From assembly GCA_012295275.1 (NCBI GenBank), contig CM022674.1, forward strand, positions 9,264,260 through 9,328,259: DNA of 64,000 nt. The letters run 5' to 3'. This document shows positions 25,434-39,824 of the stretch, one piece after another. The position numbers and the translations under genes were made by a program. Under the pieces are notes generated by a model that was given only the letters and a program-made list of their open reading frames with translations, ran no database searches and had not been told where the DNA came from. Position 1 is the first letter of the stretch, and each line of letters starts with the position of its first letter. This stretch comes from Chrysomallon squamiferum (lineage: Eukaryota; Mollusca; Gastropoda; Neomphalida; Peltospiridae).

Positions 25434-25702
25434 ACATATAAAACTAATTTAGTGTATGTGACACCTTAAAAACAATTTTACAAGATGTAGAAGATAAATC
25501 CTAAAACAAGATACCGATGTTTCCAGCTATATCTCTCTTATTTCAGGTATCGGTAAGACCACTAGAACACACACAGTATGAGCGATATATTCCATCAGCC
25601 TACCCATACTATGTCAGTGCATTCTCAATGATGTTTGGTGTTGCCATGATCAGCCTTGTTTTCCTACATTACAAAGAAGACCCAAAAGAGAAGAAAGAAT
25701 AG
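18841..25702 (+). CDS. DDOST: Oligosaccharyltransferase 48 kDa subunit (OST48, DDOST)
   Basis: Non-catalytic subunit of the ER oligosaccharyltransferase, which moves the lipid-linked glycan to Asn residues of nascent proteins. Eleven coding exons: 18841-18979, 20466-20576, 20996-21082, 21907-22010, 22774-22868, 23142-23235, 23533-23678, 23960-24107, 24384-24504, 24811-24917 and 25547-25702. All phases agree, giving 435 residues (human about 440-456). Residues 1-20 form a signal peptide ([20 protein letters not shown]). Family landmarks are [94 protein letters not shown] and, before the C-terminal membrane helix, [15 protein letters not shown]. The tail ends in lysines, as expected for an ER type I protein. 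The start follows AAAAG, an acceptable context. Exons 2-4 lie in duplicated segment B; the upstream copy is dead, so this is the only working gene here. Confidence 0.97.
19344..22695. repeat. Duplicated segment B, second copy (inside DDOST)
   Basis: Partner of the first B copy, here part of the working DDOST gene (exons 2-4). The left junction shares CT (19344-19345) and the right junction shares TATT (22692-22695) with the rearranged copy. Confidence 0.95.
23002..24309 (+). repeat. Duplicated 3' intron end within DDOST
   Basis: The last ~140 bp of intron 5 (23002-23141) and a diverged copy in intron 8 (24144-24309) share the order CCATTTGAATTAATTCTTT, AAAGTTCCAAG, CCATTTATT, TAAAAATATAGTAC, TTGTATTTAAATATGAAATT and TTGTTTCAG. 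The intron 8 copy therefore contains a spare acceptor at 24308-24309, 74 bases before the real one. Using it would add an in-frame TAG. Confidence 0.85.
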
Positions 25703-25774
25703 ATTTATAATATTAATGTTGGCATACAATAGCAAATGACTGAATATATATCATTATAATACTCAAAATTTTGA

Positions 25775-25780
25775 AATAAA
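25775..25780 (+). terminator. DDOST polyadenylation signal (AATAAA)
   Basis: Canonical AATAAA 73 bases after the DDOST stop codon. A further AATAAA near 25928 is an alternative. Confidence 0.6.
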
Positions 25781-27047
25781 ATGTAATATTTAATTACAGT
25801 TTAAATACAGATTTGTATTTTTAATTCAATACTGACTATTTTTTGCTGTCACATTAAAGCAAATAGATCATACCATTTACATATCTTATTGTCTGTCTGT
25901 TCATAATAGAAAGTTTTTTTATGTTTCAATAAATGTTATTAAGTGTTTGGTTGGTTTATTTCTTTCACTTCTGAATGAAGATAAAATTAAATGTAAAGTC
26001 CATTAATATTAATATATTATAGAATTGTGTCAACATTTATTGTTTCACAACAAAATAAATTTTCTCTGCTGACAGTTACACTGACTTACAATTCACTTGC
26101 TGTAATGCATTCATTTTTAGAATAATGTACTGTAACAAGTAGTTAATGCTGTTTTAATTCTCAATCTCAACATGATGATTTGTCAGATACAGATTTTTAT
26201 AAAGATTTGTAATCCACTATGTACAATTTAGAAGTTACTATTTAACAGCCATGAATATTTTGATGCACATTTGAGTCTTGCTGATATAAACCAGATGATT
26301 ATGTACAGTGCATTACCCAAATATTTTGTATTGTATCTGAAATGATTTTATAAAGGGTGTTATAAGTAATATTCAAAGGCAAAATTTTAACAATGAATTT
26401 GTATTTTATTTTATGTTTAATTTCACTACCAAAAGAGTTTTTGGTGAAAGAAAGATATAGTAAGTTTTCCTTCTCTCAAACCTAAAATAATATATAGAGT
26501 ATTATTTTAACTTGGCTTTCATCTGTCACTTTAACACTGAATAATGGAAAAACTATTTTATATTCTGCTGACTGAATTGCTGTCATTGTCAGTTTTATCC
26601 TGAAGTTTCATTGTGCAACTGTCATATCTAGCCTGTCTCTAAAGAGGCAGTTAATAACAAATTCAGAATGCAATTCAACTGACTGTAGAATCAGTTGAGG
26701 GGAAAAAAAAAGGTATATATACACATCAGTTTAGTGGTTAGAGCTTATTTTTTTTTTAATAACACAAGCTAACAATTATTAAATGTATATATATATAACT
26801 GCACAAATCCAATATTGGAATGTTATGTTATTTAATTAGTATAAAATCAGTTGCAGGAATTATCTTATTATTAAATTTTTTAAATCAATTTATAAGTTTT
26901 AACAATTTAAATATAATTTAAAAGTCCAATATTCAGTTTAGAAATGTTAGTATCAGTGCAGATAAATGCAAATTGGGTGCAGTCCACAAGCTGTGTGTTC
27001 ACACACTTATCTAGAACACAAACATTCACTTGTCTTGCACACTCAAG
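25781..27047. other. Intergenic, DDOST to P1
   Basis: AT-rich DNA between two genes in the same orientation. No exon-like stretch seen. The P1 promoter must be here; the P1 start codon follows at 27048. Confidence 0.5.
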
Positions 27048-28727
27048 ATGGTGCTTTTCCTTCTCTTTCTTTTGTTTAACATCTCTTTAGTAAGTAAAAT
27101 CTGACATTTATATGCATTTTATACTCATTTTGTTTTTGTCAAGTTATTCAATAGAGGAATCGTATGCAATCTAGCCATTATTTATTGCCTATTCTACTAT
27201 TGATAGATCGATGGTAACATATTTTCAGAAATATGAGTAGATTGTATCTGCAATCTGATGATTAATTGGTTACTGATGTAACTACGGTTGATTTGTCTGT
27301 TCCTGATCACTGAGATATATTTGTACAGATATGTTCTATTTCAGACTCAATTTCTGCCAACTCACAAAGGAGAATTTGTTACAAAAATTGGTGACTACAC
27401 CTTTGAGTATCATGATGAATCTGTAAGTTCAGTATTGTAAAAGTAACATACCATTAAAAGCTGATTATTTTTAGTTTATGATACAGTATTTGGTAGTCAG
27501 TATCTATGAAAAATCTCCTAAGGAAAGAAGAGAATGTAATAAGAAAATCTTTCTTTTTATTTACTATTTTTTTCAGAAATATAAATATTTATTTATTCTA
27601 ATCACAATAAAGTTAATAAAGTTATTAGAATCAGTGATGCTTTTTAAATTGTATATTACTATTATTTAAAATTCTGATGTTAATTTATTAGTATTCACTT
27701 TCTCAGATGACATCAACTTGAGCTTGGGTCATTTTTTTTTGTAAAATGACCTAGTAAATAGAATAACTGACAGAGAATAATAATAATAATTTCTAAAAAT
27801 AATTAATTAACTGTTTGTTATTCTAAAAGGGTTTGCTGCTGATCATAATACGCTTGGACTGTTACATAGTTGATGTACCTCAAGGTTCCCCTCTTGCCAC
27901 CATACTTGATAATCCTGTGACAAGAACAGATTTTCTGGTAAGATATGTTTCTTTTCCATAAATAAAATGTCATACAGATATATATAAAAATAAATAAAAC
28001 AAAAGTATGTAAGCTAATTTATAGCTGCTAATGATATAATGAAAGGACAAATTTAAATAGTGTAAATGTAAATATTCTCTATTATAGCAGAAATATTATT
28101 CACTAGTATTAGTATCATAACATTATTTAACATTGTGCAAAACTGGTGAAACGAAAAACCAGTTTAAATTAGGAGCTGGCAAAGTGGTCAGTTGGAGCAT
28201 GCAAGGGGTTAATAAATGAAAAGAGGCCAAAACATTTATCACCTTTACAAACAACAAATTATTACTTATTTTTTATTTTATATGATTGCAGGTTCATCAG
28301 AAATCAAGGATTCACTGAAGAGGCTGATGAGCTAAATATGTTCTCCATACTTCCATGCTACAAATTATTTATTTATTTTGTTTTCCTGTCTTAATAATGA
28401 ACAACAAAACAGTATAGATAAAAAATATCTGAGCACTGCTGTTTTTGTGTAGTTATGTCATCTCATACAATTACATTTAACAATAGTTTAAACAAAAATG
28501 ATATCCATAAATCTATTTATATCTGAAATGAAGAGAAATACTGCTTTTTTATTTTTACATAATCTAATTTTCAGCCAAAAATTAAAACTATGATTGAAAA
28601 CGGAGGCAGTCAGACTCCAACGACTATCAGTGCTGTGAACACTAGATATCATGACCCACTGGTGAGAGCAATGTGTTTCATCACAGAGATTTACAACCTT
28701 GACGTCAGCTCACTCCTTAACACATAA
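27048..28727 (+). CDS. P1: small secreted protein, BRICHOS-like, most diverged member
   Basis: Four coding exons, all phase 0: 27048-27089, 27345-27422, 27830-27937 and 28575-28727, giving 126 residues. Exon 1 is a 14-codon hydrophobic leader (MVLFLLFLLFNISL). Exon 2 ends YTFEYHDES. Exon 3 begins GLLLIIIRLDCYIVDV, where DCYIV matches the first Cys motif of BRICHOS domains (typically CYVI). Exon 4 has RYHDPLVRAMCFITEIYNL, with the second Cys and the Tyr-x-Leu ending. The exon plan is the same as in P2-P4 further right, which identifies it as a paralogue despite low identity. Expected to be secreted, with one disulphide. BRICHOS domains are known as chaperone-like folds in precursors of aggregation-prone peptides; whether that applies here is inference. 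It lies tail-to-tail with urease. Confidence 0.8.
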
Positions 28728-28738
28728 AAAAACATGTG

Positions 28739-28744
28739 AATAAA
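28739..28744 (+). terminator. P1 polyadenylation signal (AATAAA)
   Basis: Canonical AATAAA 12 bases after the P1 stop codon, implying a very short 3' UTR. Confidence 0.55.
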
Positions 28745-29704
28745 ACCATTGAAAATGTACCTAATTTTGTTTTTGTTTTGATATTTTAATCTTACATTAT
28801 TTACAATGACTAAAGATGTTATTATCTTGGACTTGAAAAAGTTTATGATTGGAATAAACTTTAAAAAAAAAAAAAAAAAAGTACAACCATATTGATACAA
28901 GAATTCAGATTTCGAAGAAAAATATTTATTATATAGTTTTATATTTTTTGTTTTCTGCCGTAAGTATAACATCAAAACATTTACAAAATCATGCTGTGAT
29001 GTTAAACATTTGTTCATTTCTTTTGTTCAAAACAACGCTGTTGTTATTAATTTCAGACAAACTGAGAAATATGTCACGAATTCTATGGTCATGCTACAAA
29101 AGCAAATAGTTATTTGATATTAACTTAAAAACACTGCTGGTTGAACTATATTGTATTAATATATTATGTTAAATATTTTTAATAACATTTTTAGGATATG
29201 AAATGAAATTTATCTTTCATATTACAAACATAATAAACATAATACACAAAGACATATATACTGCAGATTGTTGTTAACTTTCTTAACCCAAGGCTTGATG
29301 AACAGAATTGTAAATCTTTACATTGAAATACTTGGTATTTTCAGAATACAATAGGACAGTTCATGTTCAGACTGTTATCTATCCTGCAACATTTAAAACT
29401 GATTATCTTAACAGTGTCATTATCTATTTAGAAAACCACCATAAATTGTGTGTAATTAAATATAACATTTTTGCTCTTTGGCTATAAATAATGTTTACAG
29501 TATAATTTGGATCATCTAGGTCTAGGATAAATACAGATTATATTCATGGTGTGAAAGGAAATATTATTATTTAATACAATATAAATTGCTGTAAGTAGTT
29601 GTTTAGGGAAAATAAACAACAAATAAATGAATAAATATAAATTAAAAACACATAAAGACACAAACCAATACAAAATTACATATTTTTTTAAAGTTACTTA
29701 TGAG
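28745..29704. other. Intergenic, between convergent P1 and urease
   Basis: About 1 kb of AT-rich DNA separating the 3' ends of P1 (plus) and urease (minus). Nothing coding seen. A poly-A run lies near 28862. Confidence 0.5.
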
Positions 29705-29710
29705 TTTATT
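29705..29710 (-). terminator. Urease polyadenylation signal (AATAAA on minus strand)
   Basis: TTTATT on the plus strand, 143 bases downstream of the urease stop codon. Confidence 0.5.
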
Positions 29711-29852
29711 GATCTACAAAGACTTCTACAAAGCTGTTATGCAAAAAACCCACAAAAAAACCCCATCTTTGTTCAGACTTCAAAACCCAATTTTACAAAC
29801 ATCATTCTAATCATCTTGTGGTTTGTCACTAGAGAAATAAACTCAACTCCAT

Positions 29853-31805
29853 TCAGATCAGAAAATAGCGCTGAGCAAGAGCCAGTCGTCTTGAGGGAGG
29901 ACAGGTTAAATAATTCTCCTTTTCCTTTGTTTTCTTGTTCAGCACATGGACCTTGAAGGACTGAGGATTAACTGCAAATTATGACAATAGCACAAAAAAA
30001 AAAAAAAATTAAAACCAAATTGATATTGTTAATGACATCCATCATTATATATTTCTCCCTTATTTTAAATATTATTTGTAGTGTTTTTAATGCATGTATA
30101 ACAACAAAACAGTATAGAAGATGAATGAATACAAGTAAACACACTCCTAATCAAGAAATATGCACACACACACACACAGACACACGCACACACACACACA
30201 CACACTACACTTGCATTTACAAACTTCCTTTTTGTAGCAAAAGAAATGTCATAATTCATAATTTGCTTCATAAATGGTTCTTACACTATATTCTTTAAAA
30301 ATTAACAACTTACCTGATAAAAGTGGACAACAATCATTTCTTATCATGTCTTTTTTCTTGATATTTCTACAGTTCTTAACAGCCTCAGGCTTTTTACTGA
30401 GTCCATAACTTTCTACAGTTCCATTGTCAACTGAAGCCTATAGTTAAAAATATAAATGAAATGTAAGCAGATAGCTAGCTATTCTTGAAAAATTTGTTGT
30501 TCCAATAATATTAAAATAACAAAAGAATTAAAGAGTTTTCAGTTATTTCCAGTCCAGTCATAAAAGCAAATAATAACAATACATAAAATATATTAATTAA
30601 ACATAAAAAATTTAAAACAGTATTTCAGAAGACAAAGGATGGTAACTCTATAATGTGTGGTTTATTCAAACCTGAGATACAAAAACGACACTTCGTGGAC
30701 CAACTGCTTTGCCATAAGCTCCAAACATTTTGCGTTGTTTCACTGGTTGAGGTGTGGGAATTGAAGCATTGGGCATCCCTGACAAAATACAAATGAATAC
30801 AGATTAAAAATATTTACATATTTTGCTGTGTTGATATATTACAAATGCTAATTAAATATTTGACCGTAAATTTATATTTACCCATCTGTGCCCAGGCAAT
30901 CTGTCCTCCTTTGATAATTATTTCAGGTTTAGTGCCAAAGAATGCAGGATCCCATAGTACCAAATCAGCCATTTTGTTAACCTTAAATGATGTGCACAAA
31001 ATTTCTGTTACTGTTTTGATATAGCTATTTATTTACTGCACAGTGTAATACAATGATTTAAAAAATAATTAATAAAATTATAACAAAAGAAAAAGAATAG
31101 AAAAAAGATAGAAACAGAAAGAGCAACAACCATTATACAACAATAACAAAACACTTTACTGATACCTAATCCCATCACAGATATAAATTACTAAAGCTGA
31201 CGTACAGTTGAATAAAATACCTCAACAGATCCAATGAGATGAGACATTCCATGTGCTACAGCTGAGTTGATAGTGTACTTAGCAATATACCTCAACACTC
31301 TCTCATTGTCATTGGCACCCTGTTGTATACAAAACAAATTATTCAAATTTTGCAATTTTTAACAACATTACAGTAATCAACTATTATTCTCATTCTTCAA
31401 GAGTGAGATTAAAAAAGCAATTTTAACCTTAGGATATTCCATAACAAAGATATTCTCTTCCCATTAACGTACTGTAATTTTTACAAACCTGACTTCTGAT
31501 TTGTCAGTTATCATGTTAATAAATAACATCATAATCATTGTATTTCTTTTTCTTGTGACTATTTTTTAAATTGTATTTCATTTCTTTCTTTCTTTTATAT
31601 ATATAAGAAAGAAAGAAAGAAACGAAATAGTTTGCATACATATAGCTGCCATAGTTCTTTAGTATAAAAAAGAATTAAATTTCCAAATACCTTTTCTTCA
31701 GGTAGTCTTCCTCTGAATCGTTTCATCTTATCTGCTGTTTGCCATGTTCGGGTGATCACCTCACCCACTCTACCCATAGCCTGAACAATAAGTTAAATAT
31801 CAGTA

Positions 31806-31851
<46 letters not shown>

Positions 31852-34800
31852 AAAACCACACACACACACACTGAAGGAACAATATTCATTTATTTAAAGT
31901 TTATTATTTTTTCTTCATTTGTCACAATTTGTAGTTAATCATCAGTTCTTCAAGGATTTGAGTTTAATCAAAGTAATTTACTGATGTCTGATTTGTCTTG
32001 AAATCATAAGAAAAACAATTTGTTAAATCAGAAAATTTATTCTGAGTGATTATAAGAATCATAATACCTGCGAGTCTGAAGCAATCATACTAATGGCTCC
32101 TAAGTCATGCAAAATGTCTTCAGCTGCTATTGTCTCTGCTCTGATACGTGACTCAGCAAAGGCAACATCTTCTTTCAGATTTCTGCAGTGAAAAGCAAAC
32201 AATTATAAAGAAAGGAAAGTCAGAGAGACATGAATATAAATATAGATTTATACAGCGACAAAGAGTTTCTCTTTGGAGGTATAACAAAGTGAGGGATATA
32301 AATAAACCCAATTATATAAAAACAGACTGATAGAGATTTTTATCAACTCACGGGTCGAGATGATGACAGAACATCAACATGTCCAGATGTTCATCAATTG
32401 TATTGAAAGTGTAAGGCCTGGTAGGGTTTGTTGATGATGGCAGCACATTTTCCTGTCCACAGACTTTAATAATATCAGGTGCATGACCTCCACCTGCACC
32501 CTCTGTATGATAGGTGTGGATTGTTCTCCCTTTAAATGCTTCTACTGTTTGCTCAACACAAGCTGACTCATTCAGAGTATCAGTGTGAATCATTACCTGT
32601 ATTTTATAAACAGTGATAAGAAACTGGGTGAAATGAATGGAAATGAAAAAAAATATATATTTTTACTAGATTGCATGTTACCAAACATTGGATATCAGTC
32701 TGAATCATTTTAATAAAATTTGAAATACTAGTACATAACTTAAATTGTTTACCTGGACATCATACTTATCAGCTGCTCTTAGACAAGTATCTATAGCTGA
32801 TGGAGTAGAACCCCAGTCCTCATGTAGTTTCAAACTGGAAATTACAGATATTTCATATTATACATATATTAAAAACATTAGCAGTGGTAAATTGAAATCG
32901 ATCATCAGGGAGAGTAAAGAAAACAAGCATATCTTGCACTACTACAAACATATTCAAAAATTAATTAGGCTCACCCCATTGCTCCAGCACAAATTTGTTC
33001 TTCTAATTCTGTAGCTATTCCAGATGACAATGAAGTATTACCTTTGCCAGTAAATCCAAAGTTTAAAGGAAAAGCATCAGTACTTTGCAGCATGTGTCTA
33101 AAATAAAGAATATGTTATGGTACACAGATATTCCTTTTTATCAAAACAACCAACTCTGCTCAAAGATAAGAAATAAGTTTCATTTTAAGTTAAATGAAAC
33201 AGCAGTAATACTTGAAATTCTTTATGAGTGATAACTGTACATGTACCTGTATATTTCATTAATTATAAACATAAATACATTTTAAGTATAACCTTCTACT
33301 ACATCTTTAGTTTATTTACTTAAGAATTTTACCTGACTGGATCTGTAGACAATTGCAGTAGCTGAAACTGGAAATATTATTTACTATAGGCTGCATGAAA
33401 GAGATATTTTCTGAATTAGAATCAGGAAGTTAATGTATTATTATTTGGTAAGGTTATGAAAAAGTGGGTCTTGAAAGCTGTGTGTATTTCTGTGGACTGT
33501 ATAATTCCTGTACAATATGTGCAAATGTTCTCTGTCCATAGCCAACTAATACCACTGCTGGAATGGAGAAATTTGTGTGTGTGAGATAATGTTGTACATT
33601 TTTTTGAGATCTGATAGATAGGCTTGTGATAACCTTTGGAAGCTAAACTTTGCAGTTCTTGCTAATACATGTAGCCAATAAAGCATTATCAAGACTTGTC
33701 TTATATGATCCATCTTCTTTTTCTTGTGACTATTTGTACCAGCTGCAAATACTGCAATTGCCCTTGTTACAGATAGTCAGTTCTGGGAGGGTCACTAGAG
33801 ATGTGACAAAATTGACTGCTACATCTTTGTTAAGATAGGTCACATCTAGCCTATATTTCTGAGCAGAACAGACATGTGTCCCATATCAGTTTCACTCAAC
33901 AAGTAAATGGTTATCTTCATAAATGCTGTTTCTGTGCTGTGGCCAGGTCACTAAGCAGGTTGATGTTTTTCTAGCAGGTTGTTAATTAACACTATTAGAC
34001 AAGAGAGCACCTTTGAAAGGAACGTTAGGTTGGTTACTAATTTTTATTACTTAGTATTTTCCCGCCCTTCCTGCTTTTTTAAGCAATGGTCTAACTGTAG
34101 CATGCTTTAGCGATTTGGAACATTTCCAGTCTTAGCAGACATATTGATTATGTTGGTATCAGGTTCAACTAAATATTCTGGAAGCAGATTCAATGGAATA
34201 AAATATTTGCTCACTTGATGTTGTTAGGTCCTGGTGTGCATGTTGTAGCATTTGTTCCTGTAGCAGGTCCCGTGCCACCTCCAAACATGGTGGTTAAACC
34301 AGAAGCAATTGCATCTCGAGCTAGCTGTGGGCAGATGAAGTGCACATGACCATCAAGACCTCCAGCAGTCAGAATTAAACCTTCTCCTGCTATGGCCTCA
34401 GTCCCACATCCAACTATCAGATTCTTACAAATGTTAATAAATAAATATTATCTGCCAGTTGGATATTAATATTTTTCATTGTTAACTTATGTTTCATAAA
34501 CCAACCATTATATACATAAACAAATTATTGTTACGTGAAACATTTTATTTATTTATCTATCAATCTACACACACAAATACATCCACACATACACACCCAC
34601 ACCCATACACAACACACACACACATATAAAATTAATAACAATAACTGAATTGTCAAAATAAAATTAATCAATATAGTTTTGTACTTACAGGATCAACACC
34701 ATCCATTATGTCAGGATTTCCAGCTTTTCCAATTCCAGCTATCAGTCCATCCTGTTAATACATACATTTTAGAAATACAATTCTTGTAGAAATACTATGA

Positions 34801-37800
34801 AAAATTGTTCTGTCTAAACTTAATGGAAAAAATATTGTAAATTGCAACACCAAAGTGAATGTCATACATAATAAAAATTAATGGTTAATAGAGCCTTTAC
34901 CTTAATTCCAAGATCAGCTTTGATGATTCCAGTTACTGCATCCACAATGAGGGCATTGGTAATAACACAGTCAAGTGATTCAGAACATGATCTGTTTGCT
35001 CCCTGCCCCATCCCTTCTCGCAAAACCTAAATGAATATAACAATTAACAATCAACAGCAGTGTGCACATTATCAAAGGGTTTATTATTTATTAAGATATG
35101 TGAAATTTGTTAATCATAAATATTGTTTTAAATAAATAATTTGATATTTAGATATCTAACCTTTCCACCTCCAAACTTGAGTTCATCTCCATGACTTGTA
35201 CAGTCTTTCTCCACTTCTATCACAAGATCTGTGTCACCAAGCCGAACCTAAAATGACACAAAATACTAACACAGAGCTTATCTCACTTGTTCTCAAATGC
35301 ACTTTCTAATTTTGACACTACTCATCTGGATTCTCATGTCGCAAATTATTTCTCTCACACCAAAATCTTGACTAATTATTTGCACCATCAAAGATTTTAA
35401 AACGAGTTGTCTTTAAGATGTTATTATGTGTGTGTGTATGTGTGTGTGTGTGTGTGTGTGTTGTCATCTTAAAGCCTAATTAAAGCCTTCCACTTTTTTG
35501 AGCTGTGAATCAATCCAAAGGCTGCTGGCTAGTTATACATACACCTTCAAAAGCAGTTCATGCATGTGTGCATAAACATGTACATACTTTAAATTGTTTA
35601 CCTTGTCACCAGTGGTTGGTCCAAATGTGTGAATATATTTAAAACCACTGACCACTGCTGGCTCTGCTGGAGAAATGCAAGTCTGAAAATTAATTGAAAA
35701 TAGAAACAAATAATAAAAAGGATAGTCTTAAAATATAAAAATAAACAAACATCTGAACCCTCTGTTAAAATAATAAAGAAGAAAAACAAAAATACTTGTT
35801 TTTGACTGAATCATTCTAGGTAACAGTTATCAATATAATCTCTCTCTTTTACTTGCAGAGTAATCACAAACACAAAATAAACACACAAACACCAAGACAG
35901 ATGTGTGTGTGTGTAAGTTCATGCATGTTGTAAGCTGGTTTACAATATACAATCTTTCTCATGTATTCAAATAAAAAAACTCATCTTTTTTATCTCTCTC
36001 AAATACACACACAATACAATCCATTTCCACAAAGCATACAAGTGTTTCACTCTCTGAAATAAACTGATTATGCAGCTACCTGAATTTTATGTCTAAATCC
36101 TTCTTTTTCTATTTTTGCTTCAATCACTTTCACCTTTTCCAAGTCAACTTTCCCATCACAAATACCATTACCTCCATGTACAATCCTGAAATGAGATTAA
36201 CAAGATTATTAGTATTAATTTCGCAGTAATTATTACTTTCACTTTGTATATATATCTATATATATATATATAAAACAGAAATTAAATAAATTACCAACAA
36301 CAAAATAATAATAATAATTTTACTGTTTTAAAAAAAATCCAGAAACACTAGAAAACATTTATAAACAAGAATGATTATTTTGTTTTAAATGAAAAATAAG
36401 AGAAATTCAAACCTGTTCCCACCAATATTAACCAAGGACACAGTTCTTTCATCTCCTGGCTCAAATCGAACAGCTGTACCTGGTATGATATCCTGAAAGG
36501 AATGTCAGGATAAATTAAAAACTTATCAAAATGAAGAGTATTACAACTTTCTCTTCAGCCATACTGACTAGTCTATGTTTATACAGAGAATAAAAAATAT
36601 GATGTAATGAAATATAAAATACTTACCAATCTTCTGCCATAAGCAGCAAGTCTATCAAACTCCAGAGCCTTGTTTACTTCAATGAAATGATAATGACTTC
36701 CCACCTACAGGATAAAAATTTAATGTTAGCAAGTTAAACATTTAAATGGAATCAATATAAAAACCAAATATTCATAGTAACATTTAATTATATTTATTTT
36801 TCTTAGATTGAAATATTTGTTTTTTCAAAAAAGTCAAATGTTAGATATACACATATAAATGTTTAATAAAGTTGCTTCTTTGCCATCCTCAGTGAAAATG
36901 TTTTAAATAAAATTTTTTATATATACAGCAGGCCAACTATACAAGATTATTATCATGCAAAACAAATATATTGGAAGTACTGAAATACTATCCTATAATA
37001 CTGTTATTCTAAATATCATTTATAAATAGACTTCATAAATTTCAGCAAAATTTGTTAATTAATTCAACTCATTTTGAAAATGACATATTACAATTTTAGA
37101 TACTATTCTTTAAGTTTGATATTCATATAGATCTTTTTACTGAAAAGATCAATTACTATGGGGATGTCTTGATATTTAATAATGTTAACTATGAAATAAT
37201 TTGCAGTTCTGAGTAATTACAAAAGTTAATTATTCCACTATAACTTTAACTGAACATTTAAGGAAAATACATTATGAGTAGAGGGGTAATCGTGACAAGA
37301 GAAAAAAAACTAAAAATACAAAATAAATAAAGTAAAGAAAGTAAAACAAAAACTTAATGAATATAAAAAGTAAATGAACTGCGAATATCTAGGTGAAATG
37401 GTCTATGAATATATATCCTGCAGACGTCACAAGCTGTACTGTGTTACCAAAGAACTACGGCAGCTTTATGTGTGTGAACTATTTCGTTTTATGCACACTG
37501 GATGTAGCTGTGACAATCGTAGAGGCGCTATACGCAGTAACATCTCAAAAGAAAAATGCATGTGCACGATTTTTTTAAAATTTTAGTTTCGTTTCTTTCT
37601 TTCTTATATATATATATATATATAAAGAAAGAAAGAAAGAAACGAAACAGTTCGCATAAATATAGCTGCCGTAATTCTTTAGTAATACAATACTGAATAC
37701 AGCTTGTGACGTCTGCATGCAACATAAATTGTATTAAAAGTTGGAATGCAAAACTGTCTGGGCCCAATTATTATAAATATTAGAGTTGTATATGCGTTTG

Positions 37801-38226
37801 TATATCTACACACAGAAACAGACAAACAAGCACGCACGCACACACACTAATTAATATTTCTATCCGAAACGACTGCTATGATGTGGCCGTCAACATCGCT
37901 GGATCGCCGTCCTAATGTCACAGATGTTCCGGCGCGGTGCAGTAGAACATCAAATCGCATTATAAAGACCGCCTAACACACAACAATTTGAAAACGAAAC
38001 ATTCTAACTATTCGACCTTAAAGTTACTGTATTTACACTTTCTTCAAATACAGTCCACAGATGTTTTTTGGTTCCCCACGCCCACCCCATTCACTCTTGA
38101 CATCTCTTCGATTTGCTCCATAATTTCTCTAGTGTTGAGGTAAAATGGTGGTGGTGGGGGGAAACAAAAAATTAAAAAAATTTAAAAATCCCGTGGGGGA
38201 AAAACAAACAACAACTGACAAATAAA

Positions 38227-38257
<31 letters not shown>

Positions 38258-39786
38258 TAATAATAAAAAGAAAGAAAAATACAAAGAAACTATAAATACA
38301 ATAATAATAATAATAATAAAAAGAAAGAAAAATACAAAGAAACTATAAATACAATAATAATAATAATAATAAAAAGAAAGAAAAATACAAAGAAACTATA
38401 AATACCTGTTCACCACATAAACAAGATAATTATGAACAACAGAGACACATGTAAAATCCCCCAATCCCAACACGTCACCTGAATAGGCCTGTCACAGTAA
38501 CTCTTTACACTGAGTCTGATACGATCTTTGTCTTGATTTAGTGTGATATTTCTATCACACGGAAACAGCTCGCCGGGAATCACGTCCAGTGTGGCATCTG
38601 CTACATTGTCCTTGACTGGCTTCAAAAATGAAATAAAAAAATCTATAAAAACGAAACAAGTTCTTGAGACATATTAAAATAAATTAAAACCAAACATACA
38701 AAAACAAACCCAACAAAAACAACAACAAACAGTAAACGGTGTCTTTTGGTAGTGAAACCGTTGGAAATCATTGTTTTGGTCAAAATTATTAACTTGTAGT
38801 TAAAAACCCACAGCTCAAAACATCCAGCGGTTATTACTTAAATAGGAAAAAAAACCGACAACTAGCAACGTTAAATTTTATATAAACGTTTCAAATGATT
38901 TAATATCGGAGAAGAAAGGATTTTGTTAAACACAAAGACAGAATTGATACGAGTGTATATAAAAAGAAGAAGAAAAAGATTAGATAAAATAAATCAAACA
39001 GCTACAAAACAATACCTTCTTGTCTTGGAATATTGTGTTGTCTGGCACAGGAAGAAAGCTGCCATAAAGAGCCATTTCAATATTTCCCGTTTCACTTGAA
39101 ATAGGTTTATGGACTGTTACCTATAATGATTAGCATCATCGTTTGTAAACAAAATATATTCTACCTTTTGAAAGGTTATTAACTAAAATAATGTTGATTG
39201 TAAGTATTAAATACAGAATGTGTTTTGAAATCGTTAAATCTTAATATTTAAAATTACGCTTTAAAACGTTCAGTTTCAGTTTTAATTATACTTTATAACA
39301 GGACGCTTCTGTGACAATTCTGTTAATATCAGTAAAATAATTTTTCGTATATTATAAGTGCCTTTATTATAAAAAGAACTGTACATTATAGTGTAATAAC
39401 GCAAAAACGAAACAAATTATTTTTAATACCACTGTTAAGATATTACCAGTTTCGTTCCATCAGGGAATGTTGCCTCAACTTGGACATACTCGATCATATG
39501 CTCCACCCCTGGCTGAACATGAATACGTCCTAAAATAATTATTAATCATTTATATTTGAAAGTAAACATTTACTTATGTAATAAAATATCAGAAGACAGT
39601 GCGTCTTTATAATAACGGTTATATATTAGAAACGAATATGTAATAATGGACCCGACGGAAACGTCATAAAGCTGGATCCTTTCATCGTAAAATTAAATGT
39701 TCCAGCCTAGATTTTTAATTTTGATATACGATATTGCATAAGCCTATTTTTGATAAAATTACATTTTACAAGTTTGTATTCGTGTA

Positions 39787-39824
<38 letters not shown>

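Noticed and set aside
30065-30271. Cys/Val-rich open frame on the minus strand.
   Set aside because: Translation of a (CA)n/(TG)n microsatellite between the last two urease exons.
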